A stretch of 64,000 bases of DNA from Nitzschia sp. DOCU1 (Eukaryota; Bacillariophyta; Bacillariophyceae; Bacillariales; Bacillariaceae), in contig OX595992.1 of assembly GCA_951394045.1 (NCBI GenBank), forward strand, positions 248,001 through 312,000, given 5' to 3'. This document shows, one piece after another, positions 44,901 through 55,400 of this stretch. Under the pieces are notes generated by a model, which saw nothing but the letters and a program-made list of their open reading frames with translations, did no database searches and was not told the DNA's origin. The position numbers were made by a program, and so were the translations under genes. Position 1 is the first letter of the stretch, and each line of letters begins with the position of its first letter.

Positions 44901-45139
44901 AAGCCCACCTTCCCAGACGTCGTCAACAACAACTGCCTTCATCATCACGATTGAATCTGGGCATTACTACTACTAGTTCTACACCTCAACCACCCCGACG
45001 GCCTCGGGCCAGATCGGCGGATAGCGACGACATGTCCTTGTACGTGGAGGATGCTCCAAAACCACCTGAAAAGCCCTACCGTAGACTGCCACGCACTTCC
45101 CATGGGTCTTCGGCGAGACGAAAGGATCCTTTTCGATAG
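41983..45139 (+). CDS. Five-helix membrane protein, Tweety/prominin-like topology, paralogue 2 (four exons)
   Basis: Exons are 41983-42192, 42252-42386, 42494-43480 and 43550-45139. All three introns (59, 107 and 69 bp; GTGCGT, GTAAGT and GTAAGT donors) lie between codons, giving 973 residues. Exon 2 encodes AAPRFGHTNRLGKLVSRNPQ, the counterpart of LPRFSHDNDF in paralogue 1, which supports the splice choice. Five helices lie at about 119-139, 181-202, near 333-355, near 365-390, and 547-570. Shared loop signatures include NADFCAGGDAPGSPDGA and FTYYANGC. Unlike paralogue 1, it has a cytosolic tail of about 400 residues, very acidic and serine-rich, ending in a basic proline-rich region. The role may be a chloride or volume channel-like or membrane-shaping function by topology only. 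The first intron is the least certain because of its length and weak acceptor. Confidence 0.8.
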
Positions 45140-45255
45140 ACTCGTCGATCCCTCATTTGCTGGTTCATTCATTTAAGCCATCGTTCCAATCCGGCTAAAT
45201 ACTAAAAACTGCTAGAACCAGAGCTGGAGGCATCTCTAGTCCTGTGATTTGTTAG

Positions 45256-45976
45256 TTAAAATTCGTCCGAGTTGTAGAGTTCTCTGGCACACTTGTGGAG
45301 GCCACTGGTCCACCCTCCTCGGCAGGTGCAATCAGGGTTGGAATTGTTCCCAAACGTCAGCGCACAGGGGAACTTTCGACGAAGCACTTGTTGGTTTTTA
45401 TAGGCCACGGTCGTAACGCCAACAATCGACAAAGTCAGCGTTCTCAAACGATATCACGAATCCGTCCTTTGTTGATGGCAACAGAGGAATTCGATGCGAG
45501 GGGTGTACTAGTGGCGAAATGAACAGTGTGTTGACACAGATCAAGTAGAGCACGAGAGGTTTCGGCGTAGTCGTCGATAGGCGACGAGACGAGACGGTCG
45601 GCATGAAAAAAGGAGAATGATGAGGACGTCTGGCCGCCAACCAGCAGAATGCAATTGCGCGTCAGCATTTGAAGCGATGACGTAAACAAACTTCAAATTT
45701 GCTAGGTAAAGTGGGTGACGTACGTGTTCCTCCTCCCGGTGTGTCCATGTCGAGGCTATTGGATTGCCAAATGGAAAGACACACTGCCTCGTAGCCACGA
45801 AATGTAACCGTTTTTGGAGGAATGACACTCATTTGCTGAGCACAATAGGACATCGGAAGGCCATCAACACCATGCGGACAGAGGACTTGAAAGGCGACTT
45901 CGCACGATCGGGGAAGATGCGATCCATTGCTTGACCGACGACTCAATCCAAAGGATAAAGTTAGCTCAACACTCAA
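45256..45976 (-). pseudogene. Frame-broken cysteine-containing gene remnant
   Basis: Three minus-strand frames follow each other without a good splice solution. The first (45976-45662) has no ATG and includes SCEVAFQVLCPHGVDGLPMS. The second (to 45444) includes RNCILLVGGQTSSSFSFFHA and DYAETSRALLDLC. The third (45447-45256) includes CALTFGNNSNPDCTCRGGW. The last two meet at a TTT run near 45446 where a single base is missing from the continuous frame. All three parts have protein-like composition and a shared cysteine-rich, secreted-type style. They probably derive from one gene that has decayed, or they carry assembly indels. The original family is not recognised. Confidence 0.4.
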
Positions 45977-46285
45977 AAGATACCCCTACTAAAGTAGCTG
46001 CTGTTGTACTAGAGTGGGTTTTTCTCATGCGAAAGTACTAACAAGGAACCCGTAGCACTTTGTTTTACTTGTTAATATCTCTTTATAGCTTTTCTATTCT
46101 ATAGTTGAATTGCTCGAGCGATGTTCCTGGCATAGCGGGAACTAGAATCGGGGTTTCGACTAGCGAGTGAGTCTCTTTGAATGTGAGCATAATGTGGTGG
46201 GTATCTTCCCAATCGTGCTGCTTCTAGACGTAGCAGGATCGGTACATGCATGAGAAGTGTGGGCATGAGGCAACTAGCAGCGATC
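45977..46285. other. Short spacer
   Basis: This AT-rich interval has no visible gene and separates the frame-broken gene from the small ATWRMYNRIV protein. Confidence 0.4.
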
Positions 46286-46705
46286 TCAAAGATCTAGCTG
46301 AAAGATTCCTTCGTCGTTATCATCCGCTGTCGTCGTCCAAGGTGGCAACTCAGCGTCCTGATTAAACTTCGTGGGGGATCGATCGCTTACTGTTCTCGGC
46401 GTAGGACTGGGACCTCGAAACTCAGCGGCAGGCAGGGTGTTATCCTCGTCCGACGAAGATGATCCATCTGGTGTCTGATGACTCATTCTGTGGCTGACGA
46501 TTCGGTTGTACATCCTCCAGGTAGCAATTTCATAGGCCGTTGCATCGCCCGTCTCATCGTACTGTGAGTTCGTTCGTAGCTTTCTCTTAATGGCAATGGA
46601 ACTCGATCGTCGAGTACCGCCACTGCAACAGCGCGGAACTTGGGCCTCGTCTTTGCTATACCCCGTCCGGTGGGTCATGTTGTTGTTATAGTTATATTCG
46701 TTCAT
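46286..46705 (-). CDS. Short ATWRMYNRIV-motif protein, paralogue 1
   Basis: The first ATG is at 46705 (MNEYNYNNNMTHRTGYSKDE), two codons inside a frame opened by TTG, giving 139 residues. The protein is hydrophilic and likely disordered except for a central helix IATWRMYNRIVSHRMSHQ. It also has an upstream basic segment RRSSSIAIKRK and an acidic C-terminus ending DEGIFQLDL. All three elements recur in the same order in the 328-residue protein at 48190-49176 (RRSRSIAIKSP, WATWRMYNRIVDHRRSQR, DGEVFELEI). Conservation of only these elements inside divergent sequence suggests they are functional binding motifs. No known domain is recognised. Confidence 0.65.
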   Translation of the reverse strand: MNEYNYNNNMTHRTGYSKDEAQVPRCCSGGTRRSSSIAIKRKLRTNSQYDETGDATAYEIATWRMYNRIVSHRMSHQTPDGSSSSDEDNTLPAAEFRGPSPTPRTVSDRSPTKFNQDAELPPWTTTADDNDEGIFQLDL

Positions 46706-48189
46706 TTTCAATAGCTTCGCGGTGTGTCATGGGTGAAAGTGAGAGGAGCGGAATCAATGAGAAAGGAGCGATTTTTCGAAAACTCTCTTGCAGATACTCA
46801 AATCGTGTGGCTCCAAGGGGTTCGGATGGCGTAGTAGATTCGCACGTTCGCAAGATGCTATGCTCTAGTAGATGCGAATCTTCGCTTCTCATTTGGCATT
46901 CGCATATGTGAAAGACACAGGGCTTAGATTGGAGCAAGATGCATCTTAAACTGGCGAACAGTTTTGTTCCAATAGAGAAACACGCCACTTTGTGCGTTGT
47001 TCAAACCAGGTGTACCAAATCCTATTTCCGGAATCTCTAGCGTCGCAAATTGATTGCGGAGAACAGTTGCCACCAACCGGTCATCGAATCTCGGCCATCT
47101 GCGACGTGTCAAGGTTTGTGTGGCTGCGCTTGTGTGTGTATGATTGCCCCCGACTTGGCGGATGGATACATTTATATTTCGCAGTTGGGCCTTCATGGTT
47201 GCGCACCATAATAAAGTATTGCGGTACAAGGTACAGCCCGCGAAACGGGAACCGTTACTCCGAGGCAGCTATCGCAAAGGACTATCTCTACTTGCTTGGC
47301 GAACGACCGTTTGAAGCACTCCGAAGTCAAGAATGCATAGGAGGCATGATGGTGGCATGCGTCAGCGATTGGGTGATTCGTGGAAACCATGTGTGCGACA
47401 CGGGATCCGGTGACGTAAACCACGCACGTAGGAAAGGAATCAACATCAACAATCGACTGTTTCTTGGCAGCAAGAAAGGAAGGACCGCCCACTCCTAGCA
47501 CGGTAGTAGGAGTTGAAAAAGAAGACGTCGAATGAGGGTGTCAAGGACGATGCCAATAAGAGATCGATGGATCTAAGATGATGCCCAGAACCCCATGTCA
47601 AGATTCTTGAAGAAAATCTTCGGCTAGCTAGTAGTGGTGCATGACCTATAGTGAAACTGCCGGTAGCGTAGAGGACGCACCTATCGAGCAACTACCTTGA
47701 CTTCTGGTTACCCGTCTACTGGCGCAAATTTGAAAGCAGCTCTAGAGTAGGTACGTTTGGGGTTGTCGTCACCTTTCTCTGAACTCCAGCTTTGTTTAGA
47801 GTGACGTTATCGAATCTTTGCGGTCCAGCTAGATTCAAGAAAGCGACTGGGCTCCTGTAGAAGCCCCACTTAGTTCTAGATCGTCGCTTCGTAGTATCCT
47901 GCAGCCTGATAGTATCGGTCTGTTTAATGCATAGGTAGGGGGCATCCCGAGATGACACCTACATGCTAGAACCCCTCTAGCAGGCTTCATTTACTACGGG
48001 TAGTCTATTAGCAACTGTAGCGTATCAACTGAAGTCTATGGTTTATAATTTAGTAGCAAAGAAAAGCTGTATTTCCTGGAGATGGCACGACGCGTTGTGC
48101 GTCGCATGATGCAACTCTTGGAGGCCCATCTTCGAGGAAGGTTTGCCATTCAAACATGGAAAATGAACAAAATCGTATGGGGTCTCAAA
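46706..48189. other. Spacer between ATWRMYNRIV twins
   Basis: No gene is supported. Long frames on opposite strands around 46992-47501 overlap, open at GTG codons rather than ATG, and have no motif. Confidence 0.4.
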
Positions 48190-49176
48190 CTAGATTTCCA
48201 GTTCAAAGACTTCCCCATCATGAACATAATCTGCGGCTGCTAGGCCGTTCAAAGGTACGTTCATGGCCCCACCGTAGGAGTACACGGAAGGATCCGCTGT
48301 AAAAGAGCGGTTAGCATCGAGCTGTTGGGAGGAAGAGGAAAGGCGCTGGCTTCTCCGATGATCGACGATTCGATTGTACATGCGCCATGTCGCCCAATCG
48401 TACATGCGTTCATTGGAAACAGAATCTTCCTCCGCAGCGGCAAGTTCGACTTGACTCGCCGAAGTTCCAGGATAGTAGCCGGAAGTAGGCTGAGGACTCT
48501 TGATAGCAATTGAGCGTGATCGTCGCGCTTGTGTGTTCGAGGATGGTGATGTGGGGGTTCTTGGAGAGCTCATTGTGAACGTGCTGAGGGCAGCAGTGGC
48601 CGTGGAGGATGAAGAAGATGTGTGTGGTGTTTGTGGCACCGAAGTGTTAGGCTTAGCAGGCTTTCTCACTTTTGGAGAGGAGGATTCTTCTTGATCTCGC
48701 GAAAAAAGGAGAGCCTCCATCAAAGGCGTGGATCTCGAGTCGGAAGCAGAATCTTCGAATTCGTCATAAGCCATCAGGGCCGTTCCTTTGGATCCATCGA
48801 GTCCATCGGAATGTTCTGGCACGCAGAAGTTCCCGTCAAATCTCGGAAGTCGAAGAGCCTGTTGATGAAAACAGTCTGTCCTTGGTACGTCAGTCGCTGC
48901 TCCCCGTCGGATGGTTCGGAGCTGATGGTGTTGCGTTTCGACGATGATTGGCGAGGCCGTAGCGGAAGTGTTGGACGCTGTGGACCTTTCACTGAGATCA
49001 GTGTTTCCATAAGCATGTTTCAGTAAATCATCGACAGCGATCGAGCTTTGTTTTCTCAGGGGCGCAATCAGATCTTTCAACGACAGATTCGTGCCCGACT
49101 TTTTCAAGGCATCCGACGACGTCTGCCCATCGGCACAAGGCGGTAGAAACGAATCCATAGCTCGTCCAAACACCAT
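48190..49176 (-). CDS. ATWRMYNRIV-motif protein, paralogue 2
   Basis: The 328-residue protein starts at an ATG at 49176 (MVFGRAMDSFLPP). Residues 1-230 are serine/threonine/proline-rich and probably disordered, with repeated SP and TP sites (MSSPRTPTSPSSN) that could be kinase targets. The conserved part is RRSRSIAIKSP, then YDWATWRMYNRIVDHRRSQR at about 264-283, and the C-terminal DGEVFELEI. The N-terminal LSLKDLIAPLRKQSSIAVDD is a further possible helix. It is a longer relative of the gene at 46286-46705 on the same strand. The function is unknown. The tryptophan- and tyrosine-containing helix flanked by basic residues would suit docking to a partner protein or membrane. Confidence 0.7.
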   Translation of the reverse strand: MVFGRAMDSFLPPCADGQTSSDALKKSGTNLSLKDLIAPLRKQSSIAVDDLLKHAYGNTDLSERSTASNTSATASPIIVETQHHQLRTIRRGAATDVPRTDCFHQQALRLPRFDGNFCVPEHSDGLDGSKGTALMAYDEFEDSASDSRSTPLMEALLFSRDQEESSSPKVRKPAKPNTSVPQTPHTSSSSSTATAALSTFTMSSPRTPTSPSSNTQARRSRSIAIKSPQPTSGYYPGTSASQVELAAAEEDSVSNERMYDWATWRMYNRIVDHRRSQRLSSSSQQLDANRSFTADPSVYSYGGAMNVPLNGLAAADYVHDGEVFELEI

Positions 49177-50390
49177 TTATGGGAGTAGCAGCAGCCTGAT
49201 GAAAAGGGTGGCGATGGCAATAGCAAGCGTTAGCAAGGTTTGGGTTTGAACTCCAGACGCATGAACGATAATGTTGTTTGTGTCGGTAGATGCGTTTCAA
49301 GCGGACGCGAAATAAAAGTGTGGATGAACGCGTTTTGTGAGTCCATGCTCCACGAGCACTCAAAAGGTTGACTGATGTACCAATTCCGAAACGCGATAGT
49401 AATGGTCAATTTTGAATGTCGCAGTTGCCTTCTAGCCAATCAAATGTCTCAATAATGTTGTCCTGGTGTTCTCTACTTCTAAGTGGTCATGTTTTGTTCC
49501 TTCTTATTTGAAGTGGCCCAACTGCATCCCGAACACCACCTCGTGTCTTTGAATTGAATCAACCTATCAGGTTGCAGGCTACAGCACAGACATCAGGGGC
49601 CAACGGGCACAGGAAGTCGAAGAGTTGGCGTAGCATATTTATTCTCTTGCACATAAGAATTCGAGTATTTTCTTTACTTAACACGTCAAGAATTTCCGAT
49701 TTCGCTTCTCGTTGACTCCATAGGAACTGTACCGGTACTGTTCTTCGGGATTCAGTGGGTGGTGGGCAATTGCTTACGCGCGCGAAATTCTTCTTGGGCG
49801 CAGCGTACTGGTATGACGAATGTTGACACGTCAAAGCATGAAAAGGACACAGATGGTTGACAGACGTCATCGAACATGGATGGGTCTCTTGCTTCGGCGT
49901 TTGGACGCATGACCGAAAGCTCTGAAACAGGTCGAGTCAGTCAATTTGGAAGCATTACGACTCGGTCGAATGAGTCCGAGTCATCCAGGCTCCGCGGGAA
50001 TAGGGGCTACTAGGAGACATGTACTTTTAGCTTTGTGTCGACTGGCGAAGAGGATGAGGACAAGACCAAAGTATATAGGTACCAGGAGACCTACCCTTAG
50101 TTTGCAGCACTGATGGTTGGAGGCGGAAACAATTTCTAGAGTGCGAGCGGGGCCATGCATACATTTTAAAAGTATCTACTAGATTCTGGGGGGAGTCCCA
50201 CACATGACTCGAAATGATCAATATCCCCCCGCATCCAGCTGCCCCCAAGTCTAAAAGCTTTCAGTGCCAGACTGCATTAGTACGTGCTCTGTATAAGAAC
50301 CTGTTCTGTCTTCGTAAATTGCCCCTATCAAGAGTCCACTTATAACACTGCTGAAAAAAGAAGGGAAATGTCTTATATTCTAAATAGGAG
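49177..50390. other. Intergenic region
   Basis: About 1.2 kb upstream of the minus-strand gene; no coding or RNA gene is seen. Short frames (49559-49870, 50027-50248, minus) lack motifs. Confidence 0.4.
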
Positions 50391-50713
50391 CAGCATATAA
50401 AATACGTCGCAAGTGCATATGTAATATGTCAATACTACTTATGTAATACGTAAATACATCATATGTAAAACGTAAATACTGCACATGTAATATGTAAATA
50501 CTTCACAAAAATATGACAATACTTCACATTACATATTTTTAAGTAGATACGACACATTTTTGTGTCGTATTGACTTAAAATTAAGTAGATGCAGCATATA
50601 AAATATGTCAATACAGCATATGTAATATGTCAATACTGCATATGTAATACGTAAATACATCATATGTAAAACGTAAATACTGCACATGTAATATGTAAAT
50701 ACTTCACAAAAAT
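50391..50713. repeat. AT-rich direct repeat pair with central inverted repeat
   Basis: Two copies of a 122-bp block (50391-50512 and 50592-50713) lie exactly 201 bp apart and are nearly identical from AATACT onward. Each block is itself built of degenerate units of about 20 bp resembling CATATGTAATATGTAAATAC. The 79 bp between them hold a long inverted repeat. The composition is strikingly AT-rich compared with the surroundings. Confidence 0.9.
50537..50580. repeat. Inverted repeat able to form a hairpin
   Basis: The arms 50537-50556 and 50561-50580 are reverse complements over 20 bases with two mismatches, around a TTTT loop. The inner ten base pairs (ATACGACACA/TGTGTCGTAT) are perfect. A smaller perfect 8-bp inverted repeat (ATAAGTAG/CTACTTAT) lies at 50723-50741. 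Confidence 0.9.
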
Positions 50714-50745
50714 TTGTCAGCAATAAGTAGATTCTACTTATGAAT

Positions 50746-51305
50746 GTGTTCCACTCATCACCCGTCATTGCCTTTGAAATCTGTTCCTTGTTCGCCAGGT
50801 GCTCGAAATCTATTGCCTTGTTCGCAAGATGCCTTCTTCATCAAGGCTCTCTTCTTCGGGGAACAAACTGCCCCCAAAGCAAAATCTTTTGAGAGGCGCC
50901 TGCCAAATGACAAGGCGGGCGGGTCGATCGTCTCATCAGCCACATGCCAGGAGGTTGCAAACCCCACAAGGCATATGTTGGGATGACGACTGATAATAAT
51001 TGCTGGATTAAATTTAAGCCCCTGTTGGCAGACTACGGTAGCTAGAGGTAGAGACCTTCGGTCATTTCGCCTTTTTTCTTTCCTCTGCGTCAGTCCTCGC
51101 CCACCACAAAGCGAAAAGGGAATGTTGACTTTTAGCACGTATTCCCGCAGCGCCCCAAAGACGACGCGAGAAAAAAGGGCGTTCATCCAGCGAGCACCGC
51201 GTCCAGAAGAAATGACAACAATGACAGCGTCTTAACATATACCCTGAAAGCTATAACTTTTAAGCTAACCAGCTACCTATAACCTCCCCTGCCTACCTAT
51301 TGGCC
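50746..51305. other. Upstream region of PGAM5-like gene
   Basis: Contains the promoter of the plus-strand gene. A 142-codon minus-strand frame (50758-51186) has no motif and is not called. Confidence 0.4.
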
Positions 51306-52338
51306 ATGTTCGCTAGTCTTCTTCGACATCGGCATGCCAGAGTTTCTGCATTGGCAGCAGTTGCCGTCAATCATCAGTTTCATCAGCAACGGCAATGCTC
51401 CAAAACTCGTTTGGAGGCAGCCCCGTCGCCAGTCAAGAATGAAGAACTCTTTGAAAATCAGTGTTTGAAACGCCAGATGTATCAACCCAGGCTACCATAT
51501 CCCGCCTGGGATTATAACTGGGACGGAAAGGAAACGCCAGAAACCTCCCTGGAGGGGGTTCGTCAGGGTTTGCATCGGCAAGTGCAGGGAAAGACGCGGC
51601 ATGTCATTTTGGTTCGACATGGACAATATGATGAGTCGTCGTCAGAAGATCTGAAGCGCAAATTAACGCCGCTGGGTCGATTGCAGGCAATTCGAACTGG
51701 CAAACGTCTCAAAGAAATGATGGAGGGAAGCGACCACTTTGATAAAGAGCACTTCCGAGGGCCTTGTCCCGTCGTGGCGATTCGAGTTAGCAACATGGCG
51801 CGAGCCAAGGAAACGGCCGACTTGATAGCGCGAGAAATGGGGCTGGATGTGGCGACGCCTGATCCGGATTTGAATGAAGCTTTGCCGGCACCGATGATTC
51901 CGATTCGACCTGACATTCCTGGGGCGACGGAAGAGATTGATCAGCATCAAGGCCGTATCGAACGAGCCTTCCAACGATACTTTTATAGAGACAATTCGGT
52001 TGATGAGGAGGTGGAAGGTGATACGAACAAGCATGAGTTCGAGATCATTGTGTGTCATGGTGAGTACGCTGCGGGGTGTTGCTCAATACTTCATGCCACG
52101 AGATGCAAGATTACTAACGTATGACGTGTTCTTTGCAGGAAATGTCATTCGATACTTTTTCTGTCGAGCGCTTCAATTGCCACCAGAAGCTTGGTTACGA
52201 ATGTCAACCCTCAATTGTAGCCTGACATATATTATGATTCGGCCAACCGGGCACGTCTCGTGTCGCATGCTAGGCGATGTGGGCCACTTGAAATACGATG
52301 AAGCCACGTTTTCGGGATACCACGGCTTGAAATGGTAA
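51306..52338 (+). CDS. PGAM5: PGAM5-like histidine phosphatase (two exons)
   Basis: Exon 1 is 51306-52059 and exon 2 is 52139-52338. The 79-bp intron (GTGAGT...TTTGCAG) splits the glycine codon after the second catalytic histidine, giving 317 residues. The ATG at 51306 is two codons inside a TTG-opened frame. ILVRH105GQYD is the phosphohistidine loop of the histidine phosphatase superfamily. EIIVCH251GNVIRYFFCRAL and the following PPEAWLRMSTLNCSLT are characteristic of PGAM5. NMARAKETADLI supplies the second arginine. PGAM5 is a protein serine/threonine phosphatase of mitochondria in animals. Here residues 1-30 are basic and alanine-rich, compatible with a mitochondrial presequence rather than the animal membrane anchor. 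Confidence 0.9.
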
Positions 52339-52475
52339 AACTAGAAAGGCGATTCGAAAGACAGTAGATAGCACTGCAATAAACGACTAGTAGATATGGA
52401 AATAATAGATAGTGCCCGAAGATGACGCCTGGCATGTTTCCGTGAACCACATAACCTCCCCCCTTCGAGATTTCC

Positions 52476-55400
52476 TCACGGAAAAAACGTCTTGGGCTTC
52501 TTCTTACCCTGTAGTTGAAACTGAGAACCAAACATATGGGAGTCAAAGATAAACGGATTGAGATGTCCGTGGGTCCTGTTGGGGTCCTCGGGTTTCCGCT
52601 TTTTGTCGCCACTCTGCCGAAATGCAACCGCACCTGCCGGCGGAGTACTGGGCAAAACTATGTCGTCGTCTGGGGCATCCGCAAAAACATCCCAGGACTC
52701 GTCAATTAACGGTGTTACTGTCGGTTTCTTCGCTGTCCCTGCCGTGTCAAAACTAGCATTAGTTCCTGGTCGAATCCAACCAATGCTCGGGGTGAAGGTG
52801 CCTTGCTGGTTTGGGCATAGGTTCACTCCCTGCAGGCCGTTGCCCAGGTGGGTTGAGAGAGGGGTCACTCCCTGCAGGCCGTTGCTCTGCTGATTGCGGA
52901 AACCGTTCACTCCCTGCAGGCCGTTGCTCTGCTGATTGCGGAAACCGTTCACTCCCGGCAGGCAGTTGCCCTGCTGGTTTGGGAGACGGTTCACTCCCGG
53001 CAGGCCGATGCCTTGCTGGTTTGAGAGACGGTTCACTCCAGGCAGGCCGATGCCTTGCTGGTTTGAGAGACGGTTCACTCCCGGCAGGCCGATGCCTTGC
53101 TGGTTTGGGGGACGGTTCACTCCTGGAAGGTAGGCGCCCTGCTGGTTTCCAAGACGGTTCCCTTGCCCCCGATCCACAGGGGTCCTGTACCGAGATAATA
53201 GTATGGCTTCGAATGATGCGCAGCCGGATCCTAGGCCGCCTTCAGCTAGGTTTTGAGGCGGGGCGATATTGACTGTCTCATCAATCCCCTCCTGTTGTTT
53301 TGCAACAGAATTCTTTCTCTGAGATGGCTTCGTTCCGGCTGGTTTGGAATTCTGAGGCGCCGGCAACTTTCGCGAAGCGACCTTGGCTGCCTTATCACTT
53401 TCGGCTTGACTCTTTCCTAAAGACTTGTTTCTCTTTGATGGCTTCTTTCCAAGAAACCGTGGTTCGTGACGAGATAGAAAGGCTGCGAAAGATGTCCACA
53501 CGGATTCTGGAACGACTCCCCCTGACTTCTGAGGCGGGGTGCCCTTGGCTGCCTCATTACTTCCAACCTGACAGTTTTTTCCAACCGACTTCTTCCTCCT
53601 TGACGGCTTCTCTCCGCGTCGTTTGGAATCACGAGCCGCTTGAAACGTTCGCGACGGGGCGATCAGGGTTGTATCGTTGCATTCATCCTGAGTTTTGGCA
53701 CCATGCTTACCTTTCTCCGATGGCTGCGTTTCGGGTACCGCGCTTTTATCTGGTTTAAAAACCCGAGACGCCGGTAGGCCTGGAGAATGGGGCTCGACTT
53801 TCTTGCCGCCATCCTTACTTTGATCCCGACCTTCTGAATCGGACAACATCATTCCGGCCCCCATGCTTCCATTTAGTTTGGGACCCTTAAGGGCCGATAG
53901 GAGTGGAGAGCTGGATACGACGGTTTTGCAAGCCTCCTTACTAACACCCTGGCCATCTGAACCAGTTGTATTGCCTTCGCACGATGGCGCTATTTCATTC
54001 TTCGCGGTTTCCATTTCACCTTGAAGATTTGGGTCATTGTCGGTGGTACCAAGCACATCTAGCGTCGAACCTGATGGCGCCGATGACATTGGAGGGTTGG
54101 ATGAGACGGTTTTGCAAGCCTCGTTGCTCTCACACTGCCAACTCGCATCAGCAATTTCGTCTTGCCCCGATGGCGGTGTCTCTTTATTCGCAGTTTCACA
54201 TTCCTGTTGACGAACAGTGTCGTTTTCGTCGTTGCCGGGTACATCTAGCTTTGGACCCTTTGACGCCGATAACACTGGAGGGCTCGACAAGACGGACCTG
54301 CCAGCCTCGTTACTTTCACCCCGGCCATCTGTATCAGATGTTATGTCTGGTCTTAACGACGGTATCTCATTCTTCGCGGTTTCCCTTTCATCTTGATAAT
54401 CTCTTTCAATGTCGTCGTGACGAGGTCCATCGAGTTTCGGATCCTTTGGTGCCGAAGACCTTGGAGAGCTGGGCAAGACGGTCTTGACAGCCTCGCTGCC
54501 TTTACCCTGCCCACTTGTATCAGTTGTATTGCCTCCTCCCGACGGCGGCATCTCATTCTTCGCGGTTTCCTTTTCACCTGGAAGATTTGGGTCGTAGTCG
54601 TCGTTACCCGGTACATCTAACTTGGGACCCTTTGGCGCCGACAGCAGTAGAGAGCTGGATAAGACGGTTTTGCACGCCTCCTTACTAACACCCTGGCCAC
54701 CTGTATCAGTTGTTTTGACTTCGCCCGATGGCGTTATATCATTCTTCGCGGTTTCCATTTCACTTTGAGGATTTGTGTCATTGTCGGCGTTACCAAGCAC
54801 GTATAGCTTCAAACACGTTGGCGCCGATGGCATTGGAGGGCTGGATAATACAGCCTCGCCAGCCTCGTTGCCTTCACACTGCCCATTTGCACCACATTTT
54901 TTGTCTTGCCCCGATGACGGTATTTCATCACTAGAAGTTTCACTTTCCTCTGGAGCAACAGTGTCGTTTTCGTCGTTACCAGGTAAATCTTGTCTGGGAC
55001 CCTTCGGCGCCGATAACACTGGAGGGCTCGATAAGACGGTCTTGCCGGCCTCGTTACTTTCACCCTGGCCATTTGTATCGGTTGTTATGTCTGGTCTTAA
55101 CGACGGTATCTCATTCCTCGCGGTTTCACTTTCAATCTGACGGTCTGTGTCATTGTCAGGTACAAGCTGCCCGGTCATCGGGGATTTGGAATCATGCGGT
55201 AATGATAAATGTGGAGGTCTGGAAGTATGCTCCTGTACTAGTGTCGCACCTGGAGGGAGTGGGATGGTGTCGGCCTTGGTCGAAGTTGTGCTATCATGCG
55301 AGCAAGAATTTTTGGTAACGACAATACTTCTTGTCGCTTGAGAAGGGATCCCGTCATCTCTTTCCAGCTCCAAGGGAGGCGACGGGATGCCCCCTTTGCT

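Noticed and set aside
46992..47501. Overlapping frames of 168 and 102 codons on opposite strands
   Set aside because: Both open at GTG codons, neither has a domain, and they are shadows of each other.
52811..55341. Many long open frames antisense to the CW protein repeats
   Set aside because: They are a direct consequence of the exact-multiple-of-three tandem arrays and show no independent features.
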